From Girardinichthys multiradiatus (Eukaryota > Chordata > Actinopteri > Cyprinodontiformes > Goodeidae): a stretch of 64,000 nucleotides of DNA. A model generated the notes under the pieces. The model was not told the origin of the DNA. It was given only the letters and a program-made list of their open reading frames with translations, and ran no database searches. Below are positions 11,602 to 21,459 of the stretch, piece by piece (the stretch's first letter is position 1; every line of letters starts with the position of its first letter). The stretch lies in contig NC_061800.1 of the NCBI RefSeq assembly GCF_021462225.1, forward strand, positions 11,371,002-11,435,001, read 5' to 3'. The translations under genes and the position numbers were made by a program.

Positions 11602-11986
11602 TGTTAGATAAATGTACATACATTACTCAGTTTTCATTCTACATTACTCATTTACTCTCTAGATGTGCTGTTTATATTACTGATTGAGAATGGTTGTTAT
11701 CTCCTTATATGCATAGAGGAATATGATGTTGCAACATGAGCACAGGATGTGAGAACAGTCTGTTTTCACATAAAGATAAACTCCCTCAGCAGTTGAAATC
11801 TCATGTAACTAGGGCGTTCCTTTTCTAATAAAAGCATGAAGAGCGGAGACTGTCTTCAGAGTGTGTTTGGAGGATTGTAACTGAGACAGTCTCCAGGACA
11901 CTCTCCTTGCAAGTTAAAACAAACTAACTTCTCTGTGTCTTTCTTTGTGCAGATGTTGTAATGAGTGTTGGGGTTTAAACCTAACA
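11602..11986 (+). repeat. ERV A 5' LTR
   Basis: Starts TGTTAG and ends CTAACA, so its ends form a 6-bp inverted repeat with the canonical TG...CA. AATAAA lies within TTCTAATAAAAGCATGAAGA. No clear TATA box is seen; TTATATGC upstream is a weak candidate. Confidence 0.95.
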
Positions 11987-12592
11987 TTTAAATGGTCCTT
12001 TCGAGCCGGATTCCAAGATACCTGACGATCCCAGCGGGTGAGAGAGATCCAGGTAAAACTCTGTGGCCACGGTAAAAAGACCTTTTCCGGGACTGGTTCT
12101 CCCTGGCAAGCTGGAATCCAAGGGTTGACGGAACTCCAAAGACGCAGAGAAGTGTGAGTAAATCTTATGATTAAAAGAGGGATGAATGACAAAAAATAAA
12201 AAAGTAAAACCCTGACAATTCTAGACACTATCAGGTACAAGAGAAGAATACAGTTAAATTCCGCAGGAGGGTAGACTCCCTTAGTTGAAATAGACTAATT
12301 AAATTCTACGTTAAGGACGGCGGAGTCCTCTGTTAGGAAACTAATAAAAGGAGCGAGTGAGTGTGAGAGTGGAAAAATAGCCACCACTAGGTGACTGTTT
12401 TTCATATAAATTAAACAAGGAACAAATGGTGAGCCGTTGCGGATGCATGTAGGCAAGAAAATTCCACCTTAACGGGTTGAAGTGAATTTTACCGCAACAA
12501 GTTAGTTGATCACCATCTTGTTTAAAAGGTATTTCCAGTATTTAGAACACACCAGGTGTTAAAACCATACTGGAACTAAAAGTCGCCTAAAA
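11987..12592 (+). other. ERV A primer-binding site and leader
   Basis: After a 6-nt spacer, TGGTCCTTTCGAGCCGGATT (11,993-12,012) matches the complement of the tRNA-Tyr 3' end with one extra T. The rest is an untranslated leader of about 580 nt to the gag ATG at 12,593. I did not find in it the GNRA hairpin series seen in the leaders of B, C and F. Confidence 0.8.
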
Positions 12593-12916
12593 ATGGGTAA
12601 GGGACAAAGTAAAGAAAAACAAAATTTACTTGATAATTTATCATGCAAAGATTGGAAAGTAGTAGAAAAGGAAGAACCAACAGCTGTGGAACCATTATGT
12701 TACTGGGTAAAACATTATAACTTTAATGGAAAGTTATCCACGGCTGCCTTAAAAGACTTACAAGGTAAAATAGCTAACAAATGTAAACAAAATGAAAAAC
12801 AAATGAAAAGAGAAGGTTATGCACAGACAACGGTATGGTGTAAAATAGTGCCTTCCAACAAACAGTGCCTTCCAACAACAGTTAAAAAATGCACTCCATT
12901 CAGGTTCGTCACCTGA
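12593..12916 (+). pseudogene. ERV A gag, matrix part
   Basis: The frame starts MGKGQSKEKQ; the glycine at position 2 is the expected N-myristoylation site for membrane targeting of Gag. The matrix-like part shows YWVKHYNFNGKLSTAALKDL, similar in style to the C2 gag start. The frame ends at 12,914-12,916 just after a shift, and the following frame (12,951 on) resumes only at the end of capsid, so most of capsid is deleted. The start is chosen because it is the first ATG after the leader and gives the MGxGQSK signature. Confidence 0.8.
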
Positions 12917-12950
12917 AATACTTGGCTGGGTAAACCGCCATTACATAGGA

Positions 12951-13253
12951 ATGAGTGGAGGCTCATTACAGGATTACATCAACCATGCCCTGCATGCAGA
13001 AAAAATTATAAAAAGTAAAAAGACCAAACAAAAAGACACAGTGTTCTACCACGAGGAAGAGACAGCCTGTTTTGATAATGCAGTTTATTATCAACAAACA
13101 CGAGGCAGGGGGCGTGGTAGAGGTCGAGGAAGAGGTAGAGGCAAAGGACATTTTGGAGCACAAAATCCAAGAGCATGCTGGTCCTGTGGAAAAGAGGGAC
13201 ATATGGCTAAAGACTGCCATAGTAGCTCTGCCCAACAAAACTATAGTGCGTGA
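12951..13253 (+). pseudogene. ERV A gag, capsid end and nucleocapsid
   Basis: A short capsid C-terminal piece (SLQDYINHALHAEKI) leads to an RGRGRGRGRGRG basic stretch and one zinc knuckle CWSCGKEGHMAKDC (13,176-13,217), the RNA-binding nucleocapsid motif C-x2-C-x4-H-x4-C. The frame ends at the TGA 13,251-13,253. The protease frame follows in the same phase, so gag and pro are joined by that stop only. The gag front half is missing because of the capsid deletion. Confidence 0.88.
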
Positions 13254-13299
13254 CTAGCACCAGAGCCGCAGGGGAAACTGAGCAGACAACCCCTTGGTG
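13251..13299 (+). promoter_or_regulatory. Candidate gag-pro stop-codon readthrough signal
   Basis: The gag stop is TGA followed at once by CTAG (13,251-13,257). UGA-CUAG is a known high-readthrough context in some animal mRNAs. Downstream, CACCA (13,258-13,262) can pair with TGGTG (13,295-13,299) and AGGGG (13,270-13,274) with CCCCT (13,290-13,294), giving a two-part hairpin with a 7-nt bulge. The protease frame continues in phase after the stop. Function is inferred. Confidence 0.6.
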
Positions 13300-13301
13300 A
13301 A

Positions 13302-14237
13302 ATGACAGAAAGGGTACTTTTGACTGAGGAGGGAGAAAATATATTAAATCTGGAAGAACTGTTCTATGTAGAAAAAACTAGACCAGAAATAACATTGATA
13401 GTACAAGGCACACCTATCACGTTCCTTTGTGATTCTGGAGCATGTAGAACCACCCTCAGAGAGCCATTACCACATGCAAAGCCTAGTGGAAATTATGCTG
13501 TGGTCAGAGCAGCCCAAGGAGTGACAAAAAGGATTACTGAGACTGAACCCATATGGCTCAGAGACCCGGAAGGAAAAACATGCCAACTTTCGGTACTGAT
13601 ATTGCCAGAATGTCCAGTAAATCTATTAGGTAGAGATGCAATGGTCGCCTTACAACTAATCATATTGCCAACTCCTGATGGATTAAAAATAGCTAGGGAA
13701 AGGCCTGAAAATGTATATGTAATGCAGGGAGTGGGAAGCCCAAACTATTACTATACATTGGACATCCCAAATAAAGCACCAACTTCCACGGGGTCATTTC
13801 TTGTAGATGAAGGAAAAAATTCCATACAAAACCCTCATGATGTAATGTCACCTGATGACCTACATGTTACAATGTGGTACACAAACAAACCAGACACCAA
13901 ATACAAAAGCGAATTTGACAAAATCCCTCCAGTAAAAATAACAGTGTCATATGTGTACTCAGACGTGACGGCAAATGCCGCAGCTGCAGTAATACTGCCA
14001 GATACAGTCAAAAGGTTGTTTAGACAATACTCAGAACCTCATATCTCACTGTGTAAAGAGACAACTGAAGAGTGGAAAAACTTGGGCCAATTAGTAAACA
14101 GTGGTGAAAGAGCAACAGATTGGGTTGCAACAGGTGTAAACACCTGGTACAGTCAATCAACCCTGATGACAAAAAAGGCATTGTTTTGGACAGTGACTGT
14201 CCAATCCGGAGTGCATCTAGACAAAAAGGAAAAGTGA
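13302..14237 (+). pseudogene. ERV A protease plus 2H-like domain
   Basis: Residues 1-135 (counting from the ATG at 13,302; the true product would continue from gag by readthrough) are an aspartic protease: active site FLCDSGACRT (DSG at 44-46) and the late motif VNLLGRD (106-112). Residues about 180-311 form a further domain not expected in a simple retroviral protease: LHVTMWY (188-190 HVT), a strand-rich middle, PHISLCK (247-249 HIS), and the end FWTVTVQSGVHLD. Two H-x-(S/T) motifs 59 residues apart suggest a 2H phosphoesterase-like fold. A related end (LILAWTVKVHPRIHLDEA) sits just before RT in ERV B. A TGA at 14,235 then separates this from RT in the same frame. Confidence 0.8.
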
Positions 14238-15184
14238 CATATCTTCTTTACTAAGGAACAAGAGGAACTGTTGAAGCTGGTTCCTGAAAAACTATGGTCT
14301 CAAGGGCCAACAGATGTTGGCCTAGTCAAAACAGCGCTTCCTGTTGTAATAAGATCCAAAACAGAATACAGGCCTAGAGTGAAACAATACCCGCTAAAAC
14401 CTGATGCAATGATAGGAATTGAACCAGTTATTACAGATTTGAAAAAGGCAGGAGTGTTGATTGAATGTGCTGAGTCACCATGTAACACTCCTATATTCCC
14501 TGTAAAAAAGGCACCTCCATCTGTAGGGTGGAGGATGGTTCAGGATTTACAAGCAGTTAATAACGCAGTCATTCAAAGATCGCCGTGTGTAGCAGATCCA
14601 CACACACTGTTGAATTCTCTGAACCCAAAAGCTAAGTTTTTCACTGTAGTGGACATAAGCAATGCATTTTTATCTGTGCCACTGCATAAAGACAGTCAGT
14701 ACTGGTTTGCTTTCACATTTAAAGGAAAAAGGTACACCTACACAAGGGATATTGTGAGAGTCCAACAATCTACTCTCAAGTTTTGACCTCCAGTCTGTCC
14801 ACCTTCGAGCCTCCACAAAACAGTCAACTATTAACATATGTAGATGACATACTGGTGGCATCAGAAACAGAAGAAGCATGTAAACAGGACACTTTAGCTC
14901 TCCTAACACATCTAGCAGGAGAAGGCCATAAAGTAAGCAAAAGCAAGTTGCAATTTTGCAAAGAAACAGTAAAGTATTTGGGTCATCAATTAAGTTCAGG
15001 AGGAAGAACAATAATGGAAGAGAGAAAAACAACAATATTACAAGCACCAAAACAAGTTCTAATGATGACAGGAGCTGATTTACAAAATGAAACATTAAAA
15101 GACATGCAACAACAATCACCAAAGCAGGAACAACAACAATGGCAAAGAAAAGGGGCACAATTAAAAGATGGTATTTTCACCTGA
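14238..15184 (+). pseudogene. ERV A reverse transcriptase, RNase H deleted
   Basis: The frame runs on from the 14,235 stop: KLWSQGPTDVGLVK, FPVKKAPPSVGWRMVQDLQA, and motif A FFTVVDISNAFLSVPL. A small deletion near 14,750 removes the LPQG-type motif B and shifts the frame. A second frame (from 14,783) carries the active site LLTYVDDILVAS and the thumb (KLQFCKETVKYLGHQLS). Near 15,050 the sequence jumps from the thumb to GADLQNETLKDMQQ, so RNase H is absent. Compare ERV B, which keeps RNase H but has lost most of RT. The frame ends at 15,182-15,184. Confidence 0.88.
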
Positions 15185-15728
15185 CCAGAAAATAAACCAA
15201 TCCTACCAAAAAACCTATACAAATGGGCAGCAATATTGAGTCATGGTAAGTCACATGTCTCAACAGGAGGGATGACAGGATTGGTAAACCAAGTATACAC
15301 AACCTATGGTTTCAACTCCTATTCAAAAGATTTGTGTAGAAGCTGCTTAGTATGTGCAAAACACAATGCCCAAGGGAACTTAAGGCCAAAAAGGGGACAA
15401 TTTCCCAAGGCCAAATACCCTTTTAACATATCCACATGGATTTCATAGAACTAAACAACAGCGAAGGGAAAAAGTATTGTTTAGTAATAATAGATTCATT
15501 CTCAAAATGGATAGAACTATTTCCAACAAAAACACCAGATGCATTAACAGCCTTATGCAAAGACATAATACCAAGGTATGGTATTCCAGAGAAAATCTAT
15601 AGTGACAACGGTACACACTTTGTTAATCAAATCATTAACAAAATAGGACAAGCCTTCCACATAGACCTAAAACACCACTGTGCTTATCATCCGCAAAGCG
15701 CTGGGCTAGTAGAAAGAATGAATGGGAC
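15185..15728 (+). pseudogene. ERV A integrase, N-terminal and core part
   Basis: The HHCC-type zinc region reads through LSHGKSHVS and LCRSCLVCAKHN (15,236-15,370). After a frame change the core follows: LVIIDSFSKWIELF (first catalytic D), IYSDNGTHFVNQ (second D) and SAGLVERMNGT (catalytic E), a DDE arrangement of the retroviral integrase. The coding sequence is cut at 15,728 by insertion of ERV B and resumes at 22,731 after the GGGAC duplication. Confidence 0.9.
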
Positions 15729-16021
15729 TGTTAGGTATTATTTAGTCAACTCAGAGGTAAGAACGATACAGTCATAGTTACTTGTGACAAGGGTAGCCCA
15801 CTTTGCAGTGAAACTACAAAGTTTTGACACCCTATCTCTTTATTTATATACACAGTTCAACAGACAGTTCAGACAGGGTGTATGTGTGTGAGACGGAAAG
15901 GAGGCTGGTTCACACAGAGATAACAATGATCTCACACACACAGGGAGGAAGGCATAGTGCAGGTGCCTTCCAACCCAAGGTTTTTACATGAGTGATAACA
16001 AGTTTTTGCACCCATCCAACA
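15729..16021 (-). repeat. ERV B 3' LTR (left copy)
   Basis: On the minus strand it runs TGTTGGATGGG...CCTAACA. The overlapping TATA/poly(A) word (plus strand TTTATTTATATA, 15,839-15,850) and a short CA repeat lie inside. The purine tract GATAAAAGGAGGGAC (minus) abuts it at 16,022-16,036, fixing the orientation. Confidence 0.95.
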
Positions 16022-16184
16022 GTCCCTCCTTTTATCACAAGTAAAAACATTTAATATAAAAACGAGTAAGAAAAATACTTTGTATGAGCGAAAACCCACG
16101 GACGGTAAACAGATTATATTTTGTGGGAAATACTCATACGGCCCCGCCGCCCTCGGCGACCATTAAAAGTTAAATGTTGATTAA

Positions 16185-16363
16185 TACTTGAAATCATAAA
16201 AATAAAATAATGATACTTGAAATCATAAAAATAAAATAATGATACTTGAAATCATAAAAATAAAAGAATGATACTTGAAATCATAAAAATAAAAGAATAA
16301 TACTTGAAATCATAAAAATAAAAGAATAATACTTGAAATCATAAAAATAAAAGAATAATACTT
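16185..16363 (-). repeat. 29-bp tandem repeat near ERV B 3' end
   Basis: TACTTGAAATCATAAAAATA units start at 16,185, 16,214, 16,243, 16,272, 16,301 and 16,330, with a partial unit at 16,359; the period is exactly 29 bp. The same unit occurs in about four copies in C1 (34,388-34,502) and about three in E (56,873-56,960), so its copy number varies between family members. Confidence 0.92.
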
Positions 16364-16584
16364 AATGAAAACAGTGAAACATAATAAAGGAATTTAAAAA
16401 TCTGCCCTGTTTATGTCATCATTGTACTTTTTCTCATTTCACTTAAGCAACAACTTCTTTCGATTTTCTGCTGTAAGGTTATTTTATGAAATACAATGTA
16501 TGAGTACACTCAGGCTTTTGATGTGATTTATTTACAACATGTCATCATAATCGTCCCCTTCATTTTCGTGCATTTCTACCTGGT

Positions 16585-16803
16585 TCAGTGTTGCATATGC
16601 CACCATGAACAATACCAGAAATTCTGTAGGAATGGATGTGCGTCATGTTCTTCCGTCAGTGTTCTGAGATGGGTCCCGTCTGATGTCCATCTCTTCTGGT
16701 TCGGTATCACCTCCTGTGGATCCTGCTTTAGATAGAGAAAGAGTCCTGCTACCAGAATTAAGCTCAGGCTTATCAGTCCTGTCCACAAGTTACAGAGAGC
16801 CAT
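16585..16803 (-). pseudogene. ERV B Env stub
   Basis: A 72-aa frame begins MALCNLWTGLISLSLILVAG, a hydrophobic signal- or anchor-like segment, then a short polar part, then stops. The C1 unit has the same stub (33,977-34,195). No SU or TM domain, furin site or CX6CC motif follows, so nearly all of env is deleted. Calling it Env rests on its position after integrase and its hydrophobic start. Confidence 0.6.
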
Positions 16804-16881
16804 TTTATAATTGGGCGCAGATCAGCTGTTTTCTTCACCGGTTTGAGACGCTGGGCCATCTTTGAACCCGGACTTCCTCTG

Positions 16882-17600
16882 CTACCCCGTCGGTTGGTTT
16901 GGCTCCTGTAATGGCAAAACTGGCTTACAGTGGCTTTTATGGATCCAGGAAGGCCTCTCTGCTATTTTCAGAACTGTGGGCGTTGTCAGGAGTATTTGAA
17001 ACGGCCCTTTCCACCAAGGAGTGCTCCAATCCTTCCGGTGGAGTGTCTTAATCAGGACCAGGTCTCCAGGCCTCATTCTGTGGGATAGGAGCAGAGATTA
17101 TCGGCAGACCACTGGACATTTGTTCTTCTTTTGTCTGCAACATTTTATTCATCCACTCAGCTAATGAAGGTTCCTGTTGTGCTTTCTCTATTTCATTCAT
17201 GTCAGAGGGCAGAGAAAACGGTCTGCCATGTACTATTTCTTTGAGAATACAAATTCACATCAGCAACTTGGTGTCACGTGATCTCAGGCTCAGAATATAG
17301 TGGGTGGAGTTATACAATGATGTACAGTAGGTGGCAAATGGAGTAAGACCAGTTTGATTTGGAGTTATTCTCATCCATAATTAACCAGGGATAGGCATTC
17401 GGGCCATGGCCTCCCTGTTTCTTCCATTGTTTTCCTTAATCTTTAACTGAAACCCTAATGCATTAGAACTTAGTTCTATTAATTTATTTACAAAATGAGT
17501 TCCATTATCTGACCTTATAATCTGTGGGATACCATATGTGGGGAAGAAATGTGTCACTAGGTTCATCTATTACAACTAGGCAATATTTCTTCCCCCGTGT
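16882..17600 (-). pseudogene. ERV B integrase remnants
   Basis: Around 17,566-17,381 the core piece PTYGIPQIIRSDNGTHFVNK carries the second catalytic D of the DDE triad. At 17,076-16,882 the C-terminal GPY/F-type domain reads [45 protein letters not shown]. Stops and gaps separate the two. The first catalytic D and E regions are not intact. Confidence 0.85.
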
Positions 17601-17673
17601 TTGCAACAAATTATGCATGATCTGCAAAAATGATTTGCATAGTCAGAAATATTTATAGTGTAGCATTAATGCT

Positions 17674-18777
17674 TTACCAGATGTGACATATTCCCCCCTT
17701 GACACGTGGGTCTTCCCAATGTGTCACTGTAGCCGCTGTGTTGTATAAATGTTTTGGGAGGATTGGTTTATCTTCTATCTGATAGATGTCATCTTTTTTC
17801 TGTGCTCCTCTCTTTAGCCAGGCCTTTATTTCTGTCTTGGGTGCTGACTGTTGGGCGTCTTTCAGCACGTCTGTGTCTATAAATAGCAGATCTGACATTT
17901 TCTCTTTAATAGGTTGAAATGAGTTAGTTCTGTCCCTGATGATGTTTTAAAACCTCTATTTTGCCAAATCTTAGCATGGTGATGTACTGATCCGAAAACG
18001 TATTGGCTGTCTGTGTATATAGTAAGTATTTGTCCCTCATGTAATTCACAGGCTCTTACTACAGCATATAATTCTGCTGTTTGGGCTGAGCATGTATTGG
18101 GTAGAGATTTAGCTTCTATTATCCTATCGATGGTTGTTATTGCATAACCAACTCTATTCTTTCCATATTCATCTTTAGATGCTGAGCCATCTACAAACAC
18201 AACACATGAATCTGGTATAAGGGTTTGAGAAATGTCTTGTCTGGGTTTGGTGTCTTCTTCAACTTTTGCTTTATAAGAATGTGGTTTTCCATCTTCTGCA
18301 GTAGGTATTAGAGTACTTGGATTTAAAGGGCACATCTTTTTAGAGTTATGTTTGGCTGTGATAATAATAGTGATGTCAGTGTGATATGTCTTGCATGTAG
18401 CGTCAGGTGCTTCTCTTAATATTCCTGACTTCAACATATCTTGTATTACTGGCTTAGTACCTTCTTCAGCTTCTGGCTTTAAGGGGTATTGACGGACTAA
18501 TTGCCTTTTTTCAGATATTAGTTTAACCTTGTATGGTGGGAACCCCTTTATAAGCCCTACATCAGTTGATGATTGGGACCATAGTTCAGGTGGGACAGCA
18601 GCTAGGGCAGGATGCATGTTGCTCTCTTTGCTCTCAGCTAAGCCCTGTATTTGTCCCTCTGCCTCATCTAAATGTATCCTTGGATGGACTTTGACTGTCC
18701 ACGCCAGAATGAGCTTCCAGATTCCTGTATTAGGATCTACCTTTGACAGTGTCAGTGCTGTTCCTGCAGAGGTTTAA
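17674..18777 (-). pseudogene. ERV B pol: truncated RT joined to RNase H
   Basis: From 18,777 the frame opens with the end of the protease-linked domain (LILAWTVKVHPRIHLDEA), then the RT start (PPELWSQSSTDVGLIKG, RQYPLKPEAEEG, LREAPDATCKT). It then jumps to TYHTDITIIITAKHN without RT motifs A-D. RNase H follows: VVFVDGSASKD (first D), AQTAELYAVVRACEL (E), LTIYTDSQYVFG (D). The tail (17,898-17,674) is the RNase H-integrase linker KRGAQKKDDIYQIEDKPILP. The same junctions occur in C1, so the deletion predates their spread. Confidence 0.9.
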
Positions 18778-20880
18778 AGCCTCTGTTTTTCCAAATTCTT
18801 ATTATTCTTTTTTATTATATTTTATAAAGTAAGTCCTTATTACATTTAAAAATGAGATCAATATTTTTGGTAGTTGCTATTATTATAAATAATGCTTGGT
18901 TTAGTTCTTATTAAAAATAAAAAATAAAAACTCACTCACTGGTGAACACAAAAAAATGAAGGGCATATTATATCTTATAATCTTAGTTTATCTTACCCAG
19001 TTTTATAGATACAACATACAGTTTCAGTCAGCTTTGTATTTAGTTCAAGTAACTAAAGTTTGTTTCAATTAACTAAAGTTTTCTCTATTTCAGTCCAGTC
19101 CAGTAATTCTGTTAAGGTTCATTTCATCTTATGTTAAGTTCGAGTGTAATTCAATCATTTTGAACCTGACTGGAAAAAGTCTAAACATCTGTTAAAATCT
19201 TTTTGTTTTACCATAGAGAACTGACCTAATATTATTATGGTACTGTTGAGGACTCTAATTTTTACATAACATGAAACAGACATTTATTTCACAAAAACAG
19301 AAAGTCAAACACAGACATTTGGCCACATGAAAGTTTAAATAACCTGTTTGTAAAAGAATTAGGAAAAATTGAAGACAGATCTATGAACTTTCCTATGGTT
19401 ATCAGTATTTTTAATACAGGTAGAACCTTTGCCATCTTTAAATGATTTTTCGAAAAAGATTCTGGAAACCTTATTAAGATATAAATTTGGCAAAGATCAT
19501 CAGAACATCAGACCTTTATTAGCGCTTTTAAGGTCCCTCAAAGATGCATTACAATGAAATCAGTCATTCCCATTCACACACATTCACACACTACTTACTT
19601 ATTTTTCTGTCAGAGTAATTTTTATTTGCAAAAATTTGAACATAATTTGACTTCTATTATTCTTAAAATGCACATTGTTTCCTCATAACCCCTTTTGTTT
19701 CCACTAGGTCTGTTTTGAACGCTTCAATTCTTTTTTTTTTTTATTCACCAAGAATCAATAAGGTGGTCTTAGTGGGGTCCACCTTAAAGGTGTTGTCTGT
19801 TGGGTGTCATGTTATCATTGTCAGGTCAGTGAGGTTCATAAGTCAGTCAGAACCTTGGTCATTTGTTCTGTGCACATAATGTTTCATAGATCCAGCCTAT
19901 GATTAGTCAGCAAAACTTCCACCTATAGGAGAAAAAATGATTGTTAATGAATGAGCTGCATTTCCTAGGAACACTGTCTTCCTCCTGGATGAGCATCACC
20001 TGTTGAAAAACTTTCATCATTGTTTGTTTCACATATTCAATCAGATCTTTATATTATACCAGTAGGTGAAGTTGTTAGTATCTCATGTAGACTGACATAT
20101 ACTGTTGCATTTGGAGAGGATCTCAGATTAAATAAACTTAGTTAGAGCTTCAATCCAGGTTCATTTTGTGTCTGCAGACTTTAGCCAATTTTTCTTTTCT
20201 TTCTTTTTTTTTATACATAAAGAGCAAGATTCAAAACATTTTCAAAAGGCAGATTGTGGCAGAATGTAGACAAAACTGCTTATTGATTGACAAAATAACA
20301 TTCAAGCACACAATCACCATATTAAAAGGCTCTACTTCTAGAGAATCACTAAACTTTTGGGGTCCGGTTTTGGCCCGCGGACCTTGAGTTTGACACATGC
20401 AGAGGTAGAGTTACAATTTTTTTTCAGACCTTTCAGCAGAGACAGGCTTCTGCTGTTTGCAGAAGTTTTATCTTTGTTTTCAGGCAGCTGCATCTCTTTA
20501 TCAAGGTCGTTTCACAGAGCTGAAATTTAACTTCTCTCAAAGAGGAAAAATCAAGAATGCACACAATCTGAGCCAAATATGGAATTATTTCCCTGTAAAA
20601 TGAATCTTTTGCATTTTATCATGATATTGTTGGTAGTATAACACCATATAATGATCTTTAAAGCACCTGTTTCTCACTAATACTTGCCTACAAAATCTTT
20701 TACTCTCAGATTACTTCTTTAACAACATTCTGTTCTCCCTTCTCTAGTCATTGTTCACTGGGTTGTCCAGTTGGACAGTTTCCATGTTGTCCACATTGTC
20801 ACCTCCTCTTTTAACTTCTTTTACCACGTCCTCTAAAACCATCTCTTAGTCTTTATAATCTAACCTGGGATGGGTGGCAG
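18778..20880 (-). other. Non-retroviral payload shared by B, C1 and E
   Basis: About 2 kb without ORFs lies where the rest of gag and pro would be. C1 (29,880-31,983) carries the same sequence on the other strand, and E (55,187-56,850) carries most of it. It contains an older nested repeat around 20,170-20,400 (GGTCCGGTTTTGGCCCGCGG). Its source is not recognised; it could be captured host sequence or an older transposon. Confidence 0.75.
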
Positions 20881-21459
20881 TCCGCCCCCCCCTTTATTTG
20901 TTTTCAGTTAAGCTGAAAGTTTTTTCCTGTGCTTTTCTTAAGGCCTCAGTATTATGGCTATGTCAGTTAAAAGCTGCTCTTATTGTTGTTTTTTTAATTC
21001 ATCTTTTTGTTTTAATCTGTTTATCAACTGTGAGCACTCAGGGACTGAAAAGTCCCCTTTGAAATTATAATCTGGCAAGGTTTTTTATTGTCTCTTGAAT
21101 CTTTTGAATGCATAATCTCCAGTTTAAGATCCCCGTGTAGTTTTAGGATTTCAGTGATAATTAAGTTACCTGAAAATCCGTATTTTTATGCCATCGTGCA
21201 CATATTTCTGTTAAATCAGAGCTTTTTCTCTGTTCTTCCCCCATTGTTCTTTGTTATTTTTCTCTTTTTAGTTTTCATTATTGCTAATTTTAGATCCCCT
21301 TGTAATTTTAAGACATCCTTTGTATCTAATTTGCCCAAAAACCCATGTTTTTTATTTTTTATTCCATCTATGACAGATCATACCTGCTCCTTTTACATAG
21401 TTCTCCATAAACTTTACCTCCCCTTCTAAGTCAATTAGTTTACTTTGTTTCTTCCCCAT
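20881..21459 (-). pseudogene. ERV B gag remnants
   Basis: Two matrix-like starts are visible on the minus strand, at 21,459 (MGKKQSK) and 21,244 (a second MGxxQRK-type start), each followed by a short decayed matrix segment. No capsid or zinc knuckle remains. This mirrors C1, where the two starts are at 29,301 and 29,511. Confidence 0.65.

Noticed and set aside
12966..13238. 90-aa minus-strand ORF over the nucleocapsid
   Set aside because: It is the shadow of the RG-rich and zinc-knuckle coding sequence on the plus strand.
16185..16363. CRISPR-like array
   Set aside because: Units are directly adjacent with no spacers, in a eukaryotic retroelement. It is a simple tandem repeat.
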